NCBI GenBank assembly: GCA_949297285.1
Contig: CASFRL010000046.1
Coordinates: forward strand, 1 to 64,000
DNA length: 64,000 nucleotides
From: an uncultured Bacteroidales bacterium
GTDB lineage: Bacteria > Bacteroidota > Bacteroidia > Bacteroidales > Coprobacteraceae
Direction of reading: 5' to 3'
In this document: in pieces, positions 47,034-55,353 of the stretch
Numbering within the stretch: the stretch's first letter is position 1
How the letters are laid out: every line of letters begins with the position of its first letter
Notes under the pieces: generated by a model
The model's database searches: none
Seen by the model: only the letters and a program-made list of their open reading frames with translations
What the model was told of the DNA's origin: nothing
Translations under genes and position numbers: made by a program

Positions 47034-47131
47034 CGAAATACCCTGTTTTGATATTTCCTCAAGAGTTAAATGTTGATATTCAATAGATAATGCAGCAACA
47101 CCAGAAAAAGCTAAAAAAATAATATTTAGCA

Positions 47132-47163
47132 TTTGCACAACTCAAAATAACAATTTATATTTG
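47132..47163 (+). promoter_or_regulatory. Promoter of the tRNA cluster
   Basis: TTTG (47132-47135) and TATATTTG (47156-47163) are 20 bp apart, an exact Bacteroidota spacing. The first tRNA starts 11 bp after the -7 box. Confidence 0.75.
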
Positions 47164-47174
47164 CACTCGCAATT

Positions 47175-47247
47175 GCGAAAGTAGCTCAGTTGGTAGAGCA
47201 TAACCTTGCCAAGGTTAGGGTCGCGGGTTCGAGTCCCGTCTTTCGCT
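47175..47247 (+). tRNA. tRNA-Gly (anticodon GCC)
   Basis: This is a 73-nt cloverleaf. The acceptor arms GCGAAAG (47175-47181) and CTTTCGC (47240-47246) pair fully, the T arm contains GGTTCGAGTCC, and the anticodon loop reads TTGCCAA with GCC at its centre. The CCA end is not encoded. Confidence 0.95.
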
Positions 47248-47294
47248 CTCATAGTTTCTAAAGCGATAGAAACTTTTTTTTGAATATATGTTTT

Positions 47295-47367
47295 GCGAAA
47301 GTAGCTCAGTTGGTAGAGCATAACCTTGCCAAGGTTAGGGTCGCGGGTTCGAGTCCCGTCTTTCGCT
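47295..47367 (+). tRNA. tRNA-Gly (anticodon GCC), second identical copy
   Basis: The sequence is identical over 73 nt to the copy 120 bp upstream, with the same acceptor arms and GCC anticodon. The spacer between the copies is not repeated, so it is a tandem gene duplication limited to the tRNA body and its first flanking bases. Confidence 0.95.
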
Positions 47368-47393
47368 CCACCGTTTCCCCGTGTGTAGAATAA

Positions 47394-47478
47394 GCCCAAA
47401 TGGCGGAATTGGTAGACGCGCTAGTTTCAGGGACTAGTGTTCATTACGAACGTGCAGGTTCGAGTCCTGTTTTGGGCA
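47394..47478 (+). tRNA. tRNA-Leu (anticodon CAG)
   Basis: This is an 85-nt class II tRNA with a long variable arm. The acceptor arms GCCCAAA (47394-47400) and TTTGGGC (47471-47477) pair. The anticodon stem CTAGT/ACTAG encloses TTCAGGG, giving CAG. Confidence 0.95.
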
Positions 47479-47496
47479 CGCTTCAAAAACAAAGAT

Positions 47497-47580
47497 GTCC
47501 GAGTGGTGGAATTGGTAGACACGCTACTTTGAGGGGGTAGTGATCGTTGGATCGTGTGAGTTCGAATCTCATCTCGGACA
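47497..47580 (+). tRNA. tRNA-Leu (anticodon GAG)
   Basis: This is an 84-nt class II tRNA. The acceptor arms GTCCGAG (47497-47503) and CTCGGAC (47573-47579) pair. The anticodon loop TTGAGGG gives GAG. Confidence 0.95.
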
Positions 47581-47585
47581 CAAAG

Positions 47586-47628
47586 ACGGAGGCCTTGCAT
47601 ACATAGCAAAGCCTCCGTTTTTATTTTT
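47586..47628 (+). terminator. Terminator of the tRNA cluster
   Basis: ACGGAGGCCTTGC (47586-47598) pairs with GCAAAGCCTCCGT (47606-47618) with one mismatch and is followed by TTTTATTTTT. Confidence 0.88.
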
Positions 47629-47784
47629 GAAAAACGGTCATGCGGATTTCCCCCTAAATTTATATGTTAAAACATAAGAATACCCCTTTAGTTGTTGCAT
47701 TTTCGGAATTAACGACTACCTTTGTCTGTATATATCGATAGATTGATGTAAATCTATAATTCTCTGTAACCAATTGTACCATTT

Positions 47785-48510
47785 ATGTTGAGAGTGCTAT
47801 TCTTTTTTTACCAATGGTTTATTGCAGTACCTATCTTGTTGGTATTGACTATACTGGCAGCATTAATAACAATTGTTGGTTGTTTTGTCGGTGACAGTCG
47901 CTTTTGGGGATATTATCCGGGATCTATCTGGTCTCGACTCTTTTGTTGGATTTCATTTGTTCGTGTCAAAGTAAACGGAAGAGAAAACATCGATAAAAAA
48001 ACATCCTATGTTTTTGTCGCAAATCATCAAGGTGCGTATGACATTTTCTTGATATACGGTTTTTTAGGACACAATTTTAAATGGATGATGAAGAAAAGCC
48101 TTAGACGCATCCCCTTTGTCGGCAAAGCCTGTGCAGCTGCCGGACATATATTTGTAGATCGTTCGGGGCCTAAAAGTATTCGAGAAACATTAGACATAGC
48201 CGAACAGACATTAAGGCATGGGATGTCATTGGTCGTTTTTCCCGAAGGATCGCGGACATGGGACGGAAAGTTACAACGTTTTAAAAAAGGAGCATATCAA
48301 TTGGCTATCGATTTAAATTTGCCGGTAGTGCCATTGACCATTGACGGTTCGTTTGCAATACTGCCCCGCTCATCATATCAGATAAAACCCGGGAAAATGA
48401 TTTTAACAATTCATGAGCCGATATTCCCTGATCCTGCTTCCGGGCATGATATAGATAAACTTATGGAAGAATCATATAAAGCCGTTGCTTCTGCATTACC
48501 AAAAGATTAA
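47785..48510 (+). CDS. plsC: 1-acyl-sn-glycerol-3-phosphate acyltransferase (PlsC family)
   Basis: This 241-aa inner-membrane acyltransferase makes phosphatidic acid from lysophosphatidic acid. An N-terminal membrane helix (LLVLTILAALITIVGCFVG) precedes the catalytic HX4D motif NHQGAYD (His81, Asp86), the second block FVDRSGPKSIRETL, and the acceptor-binding VFPEGSRTWDGKL. PVVPLTIDGSFAILPRSS is the fourth block. The family is certain; the precise acceptor (LPA or ornithine lipid) is inferred. The stop codon lies inside a 16-bp palindrome (48501-48516). Confidence 0.93.
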   Translation: MLRVLFFFYQWFIAVPILLVLTILAALITIVGCFVGDSRFWGYYPGSIWSRLFCWISFVRVKVNGRENIDKKTSYVFVANHQGAYDIFLIYGFLGHNFKWMMKKSLRRIPFVGKACAAAGHIFVDRSGPKSIRETLDIAEQTLRHGMSLVVFPEGSRTWDGKLQRFKKGAYQLAIDLNLPVVPLTIDGSFAILPRSSYQIKPGKMILTIHEPIFPDPASGHDIDKLMEESYKAVASALPKD

Positions 48511-48607
48511 TCTTTTCTTGTAAAAAAAACTTAATCGAGAATAAAAAACGTCACTACGGTTTTGCAATAGTAAAATAAATTTGCACCTTTGCAGCGCAAT
48601 AAAAAAT

Positions 48608-48678
48608 TGTCCTGTGGTGTAACGGTAGCACATCGGATTCTGGTTCCGCTTGTGAGGGTTCGAATCCTTCCAGGACAA
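48608..48678 (+). tRNA. tRNA-Gln (anticodon CTG)
   Basis: This is a 71-nt cloverleaf. The acceptor arms TGTCCTG (48608-48614) and CAGGACA (48671-48677) pair fully, including the U1-A72 pair typical of tRNA-Gln. The anticodon loop TTCTGGT gives CTG, and the T arm has GGTTCGAATCC. Confidence 0.92.
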
Positions 48679-48692
48679 CAAAATTTATTTTG

Positions 48693-48731
48693 AAAGCGTT
48701 TATAATCGATGTATTATAAACGCTTTTTATT
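48693..48731 (+). terminator. Terminator after tRNA-Gln
   Basis: A perfect 14-bp inverted repeat (AAAGCGTTTATAAT at 48693-48706; complement at 48713-48726) with a 6-nt loop is followed by TTATTTTA. Confidence 0.85.
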
Positions 48732-49093
48732 TTAGGAGGGACCAAAATAGGGGATAACCTATTAATTGGGATCAACAAAAAGCGGATCAATGAAAAACTG
48801 AGGAATTTGTATTTTAAATAAAATATTAGCCGGTCTGAACAGACGCACACTTTTTTTTAACTTCTTTGAATTGAGAACTGAAATCTTTGATTTTGCTATT
48901 GAATAATTGTCTTTTGAGGTATCGCCAGAGAATTACTTCAGAGTTTTTTTTATTATTATATAAATCGATGGGCAGCTATCTCTCGATCTCTTTGACCAGA
49001 TTCCCCGTAAGAGTTTTTAGCCTTATAGAATATCAAAGGTCCATCTTTATTATAAGGGAATGATTGTTTTTTTATTTATTTAGGGGTGTCGGA
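48732..49093. other. Gene-free stretch with a possible minus-strand coding remnant
   Basis: No intact gene is seen here. On the minus strand the frame that ends at 48826 is open for about 50 codons and reads like a basic helical protein tail (VILWRYLKRQLFNSKIKDFS), and the same frame further upstream, past two stops, gives SIRLKTLTGNLVKEIER. This may be a degraded gene. The evidence is weak and no family is recognised. Confidence 0.25.
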
Positions 49094-49813
49094 TTATTCA
49101 TTACGGGTTAAAAATTCGTATATTTCTTTTGCATATCGTCTGCCTATGGGGATAGGATATAATGACCCTTTCAGCCATATTTCTTGTTTTGTGAACTTTT
49201 GTATTTGATGTATGGGTACAAGAAATGAGCGGTGTACTCTTAAAAACGTATTTTCTGGAAGCATTTTGTGGATCGTTTTGATGTTGAGTCTTGAGATTAC
49301 GCTATTTCCGTTTGTCCGATATATTTTGCAGTAATTCTCTAAAGCCTCGATATAGAAAATATCGGATAGATGTATGTTTATATTATTATATTCTTGCTTG
49401 ACGACAATGGTTCCTTGACTGTTTCCCGAAATTGTCGCTTTGTTCAATGTCGAAATGTGTCGCATTGCTTTTTCGATAGCTCGTTCAAAACGGTCATAAG
49501 CGATAGGTTTGTGAAGAAAGTCTACCGCATCAAGGTCAAATCCGTTAAGAGCATATTGGGCGTGTGCCGTAGTGAAAATTAAACAACATTTATCCGGAAG
49601 CTGTTTAGCAATTTCCAATCCGTTCAAGCCATTCATTTCAATATCGAGAAACACAATATCCGGTTTATTGTCTTTTATTTCTTCGAGGCCTATACGAGGT
49701 TCGCAGAATGTTTTCAATTCAATATTCCCTTTCCTCTCGCAAAATTGTTTAATGACCAATAATGCAATAGGTTCGTCATCGATAGCAATACAATTAATTT
49801 TTCTCATAGTCAA
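49094..49813 (-). CDS. LytTR-family response regulator
   Basis: This 239-aa regulator has an N-terminal receiver domain: the acidic pocket in AIDDEPIALLVIKQF, phospho-Asp in DIVFLDIEMNGLNGLEIAK (about residue 56), and Lys in DFLHKPIAYDRF. The C-terminal LytTR DNA-binding domain (about residues 135-239) includes IHLSDIFYIEALENYCKIYR and FLRVHRSFLVPIHQI. It overlaps the sensor kinase gene by 4 bp. LytTR proteins bind pairs of 9-10-bp direct repeats about 21 bp apart, and exactly such a repeat lies upstream of this operon at 50945-50985, between it and RND operon 2, so the pump operon is the probable target. Confidence 0.94.
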   Translation of the reverse strand: MTMRKINCIAIDDEPIALLVIKQFCERKGNIELKTFCEPRIGLEEIKDNKPDIVFLDIEMNGLNGLEIAKQLPDKCCLIFTTAHAQYALNGFDLDAVDFLHKPIAYDRFERAIEKAMRHISTLNKATISGNSQGTIVVKQEYNNINIHLSDIFYIEALENYCKIYRTNGNSVISRLNIKTIHKMLPENTFLRVHRSFLVPIHQIQKFTKQEIWLKGSLYPIPIGRRYAKEIYEFLTRNE

Positions 49814-50865
49814 GATAATTGTATAGTAAGTCGGGTTAGAAACTCATTTTTGTAGTTATCTCTTTCGGTAATAAGCGTAAAAAGTCCGGGATAGAGTAGT
49901 TGTAACCGTTTGCGGCAATTTTCGATACCGATAGAAGATTCTCCACTTTTTTTCTCTTTCATAATCGAGTTTTGAGTTTTAAAGAGTAAAGTACCATCTT
50001 CTACTATAATACGGATAAGGATTGTGCAGTCTTCTGAAGATGATGAGCCGTATTTAAAAGCATTTTCTACAAACGTAATCAGTATCATCGGAGGAATAAG
50101 AACATGTTCTTTATCTGTGCGGCTTTCAAAAATCACTTTTGTATGGTGATTTAACCGGAGTTTTTGCAATTCTACATACTGTTGGATATATTCGATTTCG
50201 CTGTTTATGTCAATTTTATCTATTGAAGTATTGTCATACATATATTTCAGTATGTTTGAGAATTTTATGAATGCCGATTCGGTTTGATCCGATTTTGTAA
50301 TAACCAGGCCATATAGCGTGTTGAGCGTATTGAATAAAAAGTGAGGATTTATCTGAGCTTTATATACTGCTAATTGAGCTTTGTTTTTTTCGGCTTCTAT
50401 TTCCTGCTTTTGTAAGATCTGGCGGAATAGCTCAAATGCCACTTCGATTGCCAAACTTAGGCCTGATACGATCAAGAAATAGAACCATACGGTTTGGGCG
50501 TGTAAATGCCTTCGAAGACCTATCGGCAACTTTGATCCGATTTGGTCGGATATAGGAAAATGTGTAAGCAATATTGTAATCAGTATCAATAAGGCAAGCA
50601 GGATGGCAATATGACCGTATTTTTTTCGTAAAAAGAGAGAGGGTATGTTCGATTTTCTATAAATGAAATAGAGCATATAGAGGTAAACGATAAAAGTCAC
50701 GGAAAGAAACGGTTGAACTTTGATCCATTTGTCGATAGGTATCAATAAAATAATCAAAGGTAAAATGATCAGGCAAAAAAGCAAATCTACATAACGGATA
50801 ATTTGTGGATATTGGGTAAATGTGTGGTGAATGGTATTTTTATTTTTGTTTTTTTTTAACAGCAT
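49810..50865 (-). CDS. LytS/YehU-type sensor histidine kinase
   Basis: This 351-aa membrane kinase has four predicted helices in the first 165 residues (e.g. LLFCLIILPLIILLIPID, IAILLALLILITILL), a coiled linker, and the His_kinase domain with phospho-acceptor His in INPHFLFNTLNTLYGLV. The ATP-binding region follows (LIPPMILITFVENAFKYGSS; the G box reads SSIGIENCRKRLQLLYPG). The extracytoplasmic loops are short, so it probably senses a ligand in or at the membrane. It is paired with the LytTR regulator, with ATGA overlap. The promoter is at 50905-50935. Confidence 0.93.
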   Translation of the reverse strand: MLLKKNKNKNTIHHTFTQYPQIIRYVDLLFCLIILPLIILLIPIDKWIKVQPFLSVTFIVYLYMLYFIYRKSNIPSLFLRKKYGHIAILLALLILITILLTHFPISDQIGSKLPIGLRRHLHAQTVWFYFLIVSGLSLAIEVAFELFRQILQKQEIEAEKNKAQLAVYKAQINPHFLFNTLNTLYGLVITKSDQTESAFIKFSNILKYMYDNTSIDKIDINSEIEYIQQYVELQKLRLNHHTKVIFESRTDKEHVLIPPMILITFVENAFKYGSSSSEDCTILIRIIVEDGTLLFKTQNSIMKEKKSGESSIGIENCRKRLQLLYPGLFTLITERDNYKNEFLTRLTIQLS

Positions 50866-50904
50866 TAGAATTGATATATTTAATGAAATGTTAAATGTAT
50901 TTCA

Positions 50905-50935
50905 CAAAGATATATATTTGACGGTATATTGCAAA
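50905..50935 (-). promoter_or_regulatory. Promoter of the LytTR two-component operon
   Basis: On the minus strand TTTG (50935-50932) and TATCTTTG (50912-50905) are 19 bp apart, a near-perfect Bacteroidota promoter. The direct repeat at 50945-50985 starts 9 bp upstream of its -33 box. Confidence 0.75.
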
Positions 50936-50944
50936 AAAAGAAAG

Positions 50945-50985
50945 TTGCCGTTTGTCAACACATTCTTGTCGTTTGTCAACACATT
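50945..50985. promoter_or_regulatory. Paired 20-bp direct repeats, candidate LytTR operator
   Basis: The two copies are 50945-50964 and 50966-50985, identical in 19 of 20 positions, with a period of exactly 21 bp. Each holds CGTTTGTCAACACATT. The core GTTTGT preceded by CC or TC fits the published LytTR half-site form closely (AgrA/ComE-type sites). The pair ends right at the -33 position of the plus-strand promoter (TATTTTTG, 51009-51016) and starts 9 bp upstream of the minus-strand promoter, so it could control both the kinase/regulator operon and the RND operon. Confidence 0.7.
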
Positions 50986-51008
50986 TATCGTATATAGTAA
51001 AATCCTTT

Positions 51009-51016
51009 TATTTTTG
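51009..51016 (+). promoter_or_regulatory. -7 box of RND operon 2
   Basis: TATTTTTG fits TAnnTTTG, with TTTA (50984-50987) as a weak -33 box 21 bp upstream. A poor -33 element next to an activator-type repeat is what an activated promoter would look like. Confidence 0.5.
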
Positions 51017-51074
51017 TCACGATTTGTTTTTGTCTTATATCAAAAATATCATAATAATAATCAACCAACTACCG

Positions 51075-52181
51075 ATGAAATACGTCATTATTCCCATCTT
51101 GTCAGCTCTTGTGCTACTTGCTTCGTGTAAATCGCAATCGAAGGAACAAACCGGTGCTAAGTATAAAACATTGCGCGTGGAATTTAGTAATCAGACTCTG
51201 AAAAGAGATTATACGGCAAAACTTCAGGGACGTCAATATGTTGAAATACGTCCTCAAGTGAGCGGTATAATTACGAACATCTGCTTGAATGAAGGTGATC
51301 TTGTTCATAAAGGACAAGTACTTTTTATTATCGATCAAGTTCCTTACAAAGCCGCCCTCGAAACCGCTGTTGCTAATGTAAAGAGTGCCGAATCTAAATT
51401 GGCTACGGCAAAACTAACCGCCGAAAGTAAAGAGGAATTGTTTAAGGAAAATGTCGTTTCAGAATTTGATTTGCAAACGGCTCGTAATAATCTTGCCGAA
51501 GCTCGGGCTGCTCTTGCCTTGGCTCGGGCCGAAGAGATCAATGCCCGCAATAATCTCTCTTATACTGAAGTAAAAAGTCCGGTGGATGGAGTTGCCAGTA
51601 TGATCCCTTATCGTGTGGGTGCTCTTGTTAACAGTAGCATTACCAAACCCTTGGTTACTGTTTCTGATGATAGTGAGATATATGCATATTTTTCGTTAGA
51701 TGAAAACCAGATATTAGATCTTATACAGCAATACGGTTCGTTGCAGAAAACTATGGAACAAATGCCGAATGTAGAGTTGATCCTTAGTAACGGAAAGGTG
51801 TATAAATATCCCGGAAAAATCGACGCAATCAGTGGAACTATCGAAGAGAGTACGGGAGTAGTAAGCATTAGGGCATCATTTAAAAATCCAGACGGGTTAT
51901 TGCGCAACGGTGGTAGTGGGAGAGTGGTCATCCCTACTTCTCTTGACAACGTGATCGTTATTCCGCAAGCCGCCACTTCTGAATTGCAAAACCGTATTTT
52001 TGTATATAAAGTGGTTGATGGTATAGCCAAGTCTACCCCGGTTGAAGTGTATCGTTTGAATAACGGTACGGAATATGTCGTTGAGACAGGGCTGGTTCCC
52101 GGTGATATTATCATTGCCGAGGGTGCAGGCCTTATGCGTGAAGGGACAGTGATCGATACCAATGCTTCAACTAATGAATAA
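51075..52181 (+). CDS. RND efflux periplasmic adaptor, system 2
   Basis: This adaptor lipoprotein of about 368 aa starts at ATG 51075 (MKYVIIPILSALVLLASC, Cys18 lipobox). An in-frame upstream ATG (50952) is rejected because it would lie inside the operator and promoter. The lipoyl halves are RQYVEIRPQVSGIITNICL and LSYTEVKSPVDGVASMI around a helical hairpin with LFKENVVSEFDLQTARNNLAE; the beta-barrel block is EESTGVVSIRASFKNPDGLL. It is the first gene of operon 2, 8 bp before the pump gene. The order adaptor, pump, channel differs from operon 1 (channel, adaptor, pump). Confidence 0.93.
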   Translation: MKYVIIPILSALVLLASCKSQSKEQTGAKYKTLRVEFSNQTLKRDYTAKLQGRQYVEIRPQVSGIITNICLNEGDLVHKGQVLFIIDQVPYKAALETAVANVKSAESKLATAKLTAESKEELFKENVVSEFDLQTARNNLAEARAALALARAEEINARNNLSYTEVKSPVDGVASMIPYRVGALVNSSITKPLVTVSDDSEIYAYFSLDENQILDLIQQYGSLQKTMEQMPNVELILSNGKVYKYPGKIDAISGTIEESTGVVSIRASFKNPDGLLRNGGSGRVVIPTSLDNVIVIPQAATSELQNRIFVYKVVDGIAKSTPVEVYRLNNGTEYVVETGLVPGDIIIAEGAGLMREGTVIDTNASTNE

Positions 52182-52189
52182 TCCGTATT

Positions 52190-55100
52190 ATGAAAATTAA
52201 AACATTTATTGACCGACCTATTTTATCGGTCGTTATATCCGTCCTTATTTTTATTGTCGGATTGATAGGGCTTTCGCAATTGCCTATCGAGCAATTTCCC
52301 GAAATTGCCCCTCCAACAGTTAGTGTTTCTGCTACCTATACCGGAGCAAATGCCGAAACCGTACAAAAGAGTGTTGTCGTTCCTCTCGAAGAAGCGCTAA
52401 ACGGCGTTGAAAATATGATGTATATGACTTCTTCTGCTACCAACTCTGGATCGGCAAGAATTACCATTTATTTCCGACAAGGTACCGATCCCGATATGGC
52501 AACAGTGAATGTTCAAAACCGTATCGCTACGGCACAAGGTTTGCTGCCGGCAGAGGTAACCCGAAGCGGTATCAATGTGCGGAAACGTCAAACCAGTAAC
52601 ATAAAGGCATTGGCACTTTATAGCCCGGATAATTCGTTCGATGAACGATTCTTGAACAATTATCTGAAAATTAACATTGAACCTCGTTTATCGCGTATTG
52701 CCGGGGTAGGAGAGGTCAATGTAATGGGGGCCGACTATTCGTTGCGTATTTGGCTCGATCCGGGTAAAATGGCTAAGTACAATTTGATACCTTCCGATAT
52801 TACGACCGTGCTTAGTGAACAAAATTTAGAGACCTCTACGGGTACATTGGGAGCCGAATCTAAAAATACATTTCAATATGTTTTGAAGTATCGCGGACGT
52901 TATGAAGAAGAAAAAGATTATGAAAATCTGGTCATTCGTTCGTTGGAAGGCGGTGAAGTGCTTCGCCTGAAAGATGTGGCCCGTGTCGAATTGGGATCGA
53001 GTTCTTATACTTATATCGGAGAAGTAAACGGACATCCGGGATCTAACTGTATGATTGCTCAAACTTCAGGTTCCAATGCTAATGAAATTATAGAAGAGAT
53101 CGACAAGGTTGTTGCCGAAATTTCGGAAAATCTGCCTAAAGGTATGGAGCTGGTCGACTTGATGAGTTCAAAAGAGTTTCTCGACGCTTCTATCCAAAAT
53201 GTTGTCAAGACGCTTGTCGAGGCAATTATATTGGTAATTCTGGTAGTTTATGTCTTCTTGCAAAGTATGCGTTCAACCTTTATTCCGGCAGTTTCTATCA
53301 TCGTTTCTCTGGTGGGAACATTTGCATTCTTGTATGCGATGGGATTTAGTTTGAATATGTTGACTCTATTTGCATTGGTTTTGGTGATCGGTACGGTGGT
53401 CGATGATGCCATTGTCGTGGTCGAAGCCGTTCAAGCCAAGTTTGATGAAGGTTATAAATCATCCTATCGGGCAACAGTCGATGCAATGGGGGGAATAACT
53501 TCTGCGTTGGTCACAACGACATTCGTCTTTATGGCCGTTTTTATTCCTGTTAGTTTTATGGGAGGTACGACAGGTACTTTCTATACACAGTTCGGATTGA
53601 CGATGGCTGTTGCTGTGGCAATTTCTTTGGTTAATGCTTTGACATTAAGTCCGGCACTTTGTGCGCTGATCATGACGCCGCACGAAGTCTCTTCAGATGG
53701 AAAGAAAATGAGTTTTTCTTCTCGTTTCCATATTGCATTCGACAGTGCGTTCCAACGATTGGTATTGAAATATAAAACCGGCGTTTTCTTTATGTTGAAA
53801 CGAAAATGGTTGGCCTTAGTATTGTTGTTGGTTGCCTTTGTCGGTTTATTCCTGTTGATGAAAACAACCAAGACCGGGCTTGTTCCGCAAGAAGATATGG
53901 GAACGATCTTTGTTGATATACGCACCTCTCCGGGAAATACATTGGAAGAAACGAAAACTATTGTAGATGAGGTAGATAAACGTATAAGCACAATTCCTCA
54001 GATTAGAATGTTTTCAAAAATAACCGGTAACGGAATGATTAGTGGACAGGGATCTTCGAATGGTATGTTTATCGTTCGGTTGAAACAGTGGGACGAACGG
54101 AAAGGAAAAGAAAACGAAATAAATGCTGTTATCGATGAAATATACCGTCGGACAGATGATATATCTTCGGCTCAGATCATGGCATTTGCCCAGCCTATGA
54201 TTCCGGGATATGGAGTAAGTAGCGGTTTTGAAATTTATGTGCAAGACCAGAAAGGTGGTTCGATAGAAGATTTGTTGAAATATACCCGGCAGATGATCGA
54301 AAAATTGAATGCACGCCCCGAAATCGGAAGAGCGACAACATCGTTCGATACGAAATTCCCACAATATAAGGTCGAAGTCGATGCTGCACGATGCAAACGT
54401 AACGGCGTTTCTCCGACAGATGTATTGACAACGTTGTCTATCTATGTGGGTGGTAATTATGCTTCGAATATGAACCGTTTCTCGAAACTTTACCGGGTAA
54501 TGGTACAAGCATCTCCCGAATTCCGTTTGGATACGGAGGCGCTGAACAATATATTCGTTCGAAACTCAGACGGAGAAATGTCACCCATCAGCCAATATCT
54601 GACCTTGACCCGTGTGTACGGTTCGGAAACCTTGACTCGTTTTAATCTTTTCTCGGCAATATCCGTGAACGGTGCGCCGGCAACAGGATATAGTTCTGGA
54701 CAAGCTATTCAGGCCGTGCGTGAAGTGGCAGAAGAAACATTGCCTGTCGGTTATGGTTTCGAATTTGGAGGTATGTCCCGGGAAGAATCTTCGACAGGAA
54801 ACACGACCGTTTTGATATTTGTAATATGTGTAGTATTCATCTATTTGATATTGTGTGCTCTTTATGAGAGCCTCTTTATACCTTTGGCCGTTATCTTGTC
54901 CGTGCCTTTCGGATTGGCCGGAAGTTTCCTTTTTGCCAAGATGTTCGGACTGGAAAACAATATCTATTTGCAGACCGGGTTGATCATGTTGATCGGGTTA
55001 TTGTCTAAAACAGCAATCTTGTTGACAGAGTATGCCTCTGAACGTCGTCATCAAGGTATGAGTATAACACAAGCCGCCGTATCGGCAGCCGAAGTACGTT

Positions 55101-55330
55101 TGCGCCCGATCTTGATGACATCGTTGACGATGATTTTCGGTATGTTGCCGTTGATGTTTGCTTCGGGTGTAGGAGCTAACGGAAATATTTCTATCGGTGT
55201 CGGAACTGTCGGTGGTATGTTGATCGGTACTATTGCCCTGTTGTTTATTGTGCCGGTTTTGTTTATCGTCTTCCAGTATATTCAAGAGAAAGTCATGCCG
55301 CAACGTAAAATATCGAAATTAGAAGAATAG
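52190..55330 (+). CDS. RND efflux pump, HAE1 (AcrB-like) family, system 2
   Basis: This 1046-aa proton-driven pump starts with MKIKTFIDRPILSVVISVLI and has the pore-domain motif SATYTGANAETVQKSVVVPL. TM4 holds the Asp-Asp pair in [20 protein letters not shown]. The second half includes LFLLMKTTKTGLVPQEDMGT and the terminal [20 protein letters not shown]. All expected helices are present. It is a distinct paralogue of the pump at 34182, as seen from the pore residues and the EENLPKG-type loop. Cotranscribed with adaptor and channel, it is the likely effector of the LytTR system. Confidence 0.95.
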   Translation: MKIKTFIDRPILSVVISVLIFIVGLIGLSQLPIEQFPEIAPPTVSVSATYTGANAETVQKSVVVPLEEALNGVENMMYMTSSATNSGSARITIYFRQGTDPDMATVNVQNRIATAQGLLPAEVTRSGINVRKRQTSNIKALALYSPDNSFDERFLNNYLKINIEPRLSRIAGVGEVNVMGADYSLRIWLDPGKMAKYNLIPSDITTVLSEQNLETSTGTLGAESKNTFQYVLKYRGRYEEEKDYENLVIRSLEGGEVLRLKDVARVELGSSSYTYIGEVNGHPGSNCMIAQTSGSNANEIIEEIDKVVAEISENLPKGMELVDLMSSKEFLDASIQNVVKTLVEAIILVILVVYVFLQSMRSTFIPAVSIIVSLVGTFAFLYAMGFSLNMLTLFALVLVIGTVVDDAIVVVEAVQAKFDEGYKSSYRATVDAMGGITSALVTTTFVFMAVFIPVSFMGGTTGTFYTQFGLTMAVAVAISLVNALTLSPALCALIMTPHEVSSDGKKMSFSSRFHIAFDSAFQRLVLKYKTGVFFMLKRKWLALVLLLVAFVGLFLLMKTTKTGLVPQEDMGTIFVDIRTSPGNTLEETKTIVDEVDKRISTIPQIRMFSKITGNGMISGQGSSNGMFIVRLKQWDERKGKENEINAVIDEIYRRTDDISSAQIMAFAQPMIPGYGVSSGFEIYVQDQKGGSIEDLLKYTRQMIEKLNARPEIGRATTSFDTKFPQYKVEVDAARCKRNGVSPTDVLTTLSIYVGGNYASNMNRFSKLYRVMVQASPEFRLDTEALNNIFVRNSDGEMSPISQYLTLTRVYGSETLTRFNLFSAISVNGAPATGYSSGQAIQAVREVAEETLPVGYGFEFGGMSREESSTGNTTVLIFVICVVFIYLILCALYESLFIPLAVILSVPFGLAGSFLFAKMFGLENNIYLQTGLIMLIGLLSKTAILLTEYASERRHQGMSITQAAVSAAEVRLRPILMTSLTMIFGMLPLMFASGVGANGNISIGVGTVGGMLIGTIALLFIVPVLFIVFQYIQEKVMPQRKISKLEE

Positions 55331-55353
55331 AACTAACTGAAAAGGAAATTCGT

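Noticed and set aside
47175-47367. 120-bp-spaced repeat as a possible mobile-element or att duplication
   Set aside because: The repeated part is exactly the tRNA-Gly body. No integrase, att-like tail or foreign DNA lies nearby.
47142-47609. Minus-strand reading frames of 60-85 codons with repeated peptides (e.g. AKDGTRTRDPNL)
   Set aside because: They are antisense to four tRNA genes. The repeated peptide comes from the two identical tRNA-Gly genes and is a well-known false ORF over tRNAs.
50952-51074. N-terminal extension of the RND adaptor from ATG at 50952
   Set aside because: It would translate the direct repeats and promoter. The ATG at 51075 gives a proper lipoprotein signal peptide.
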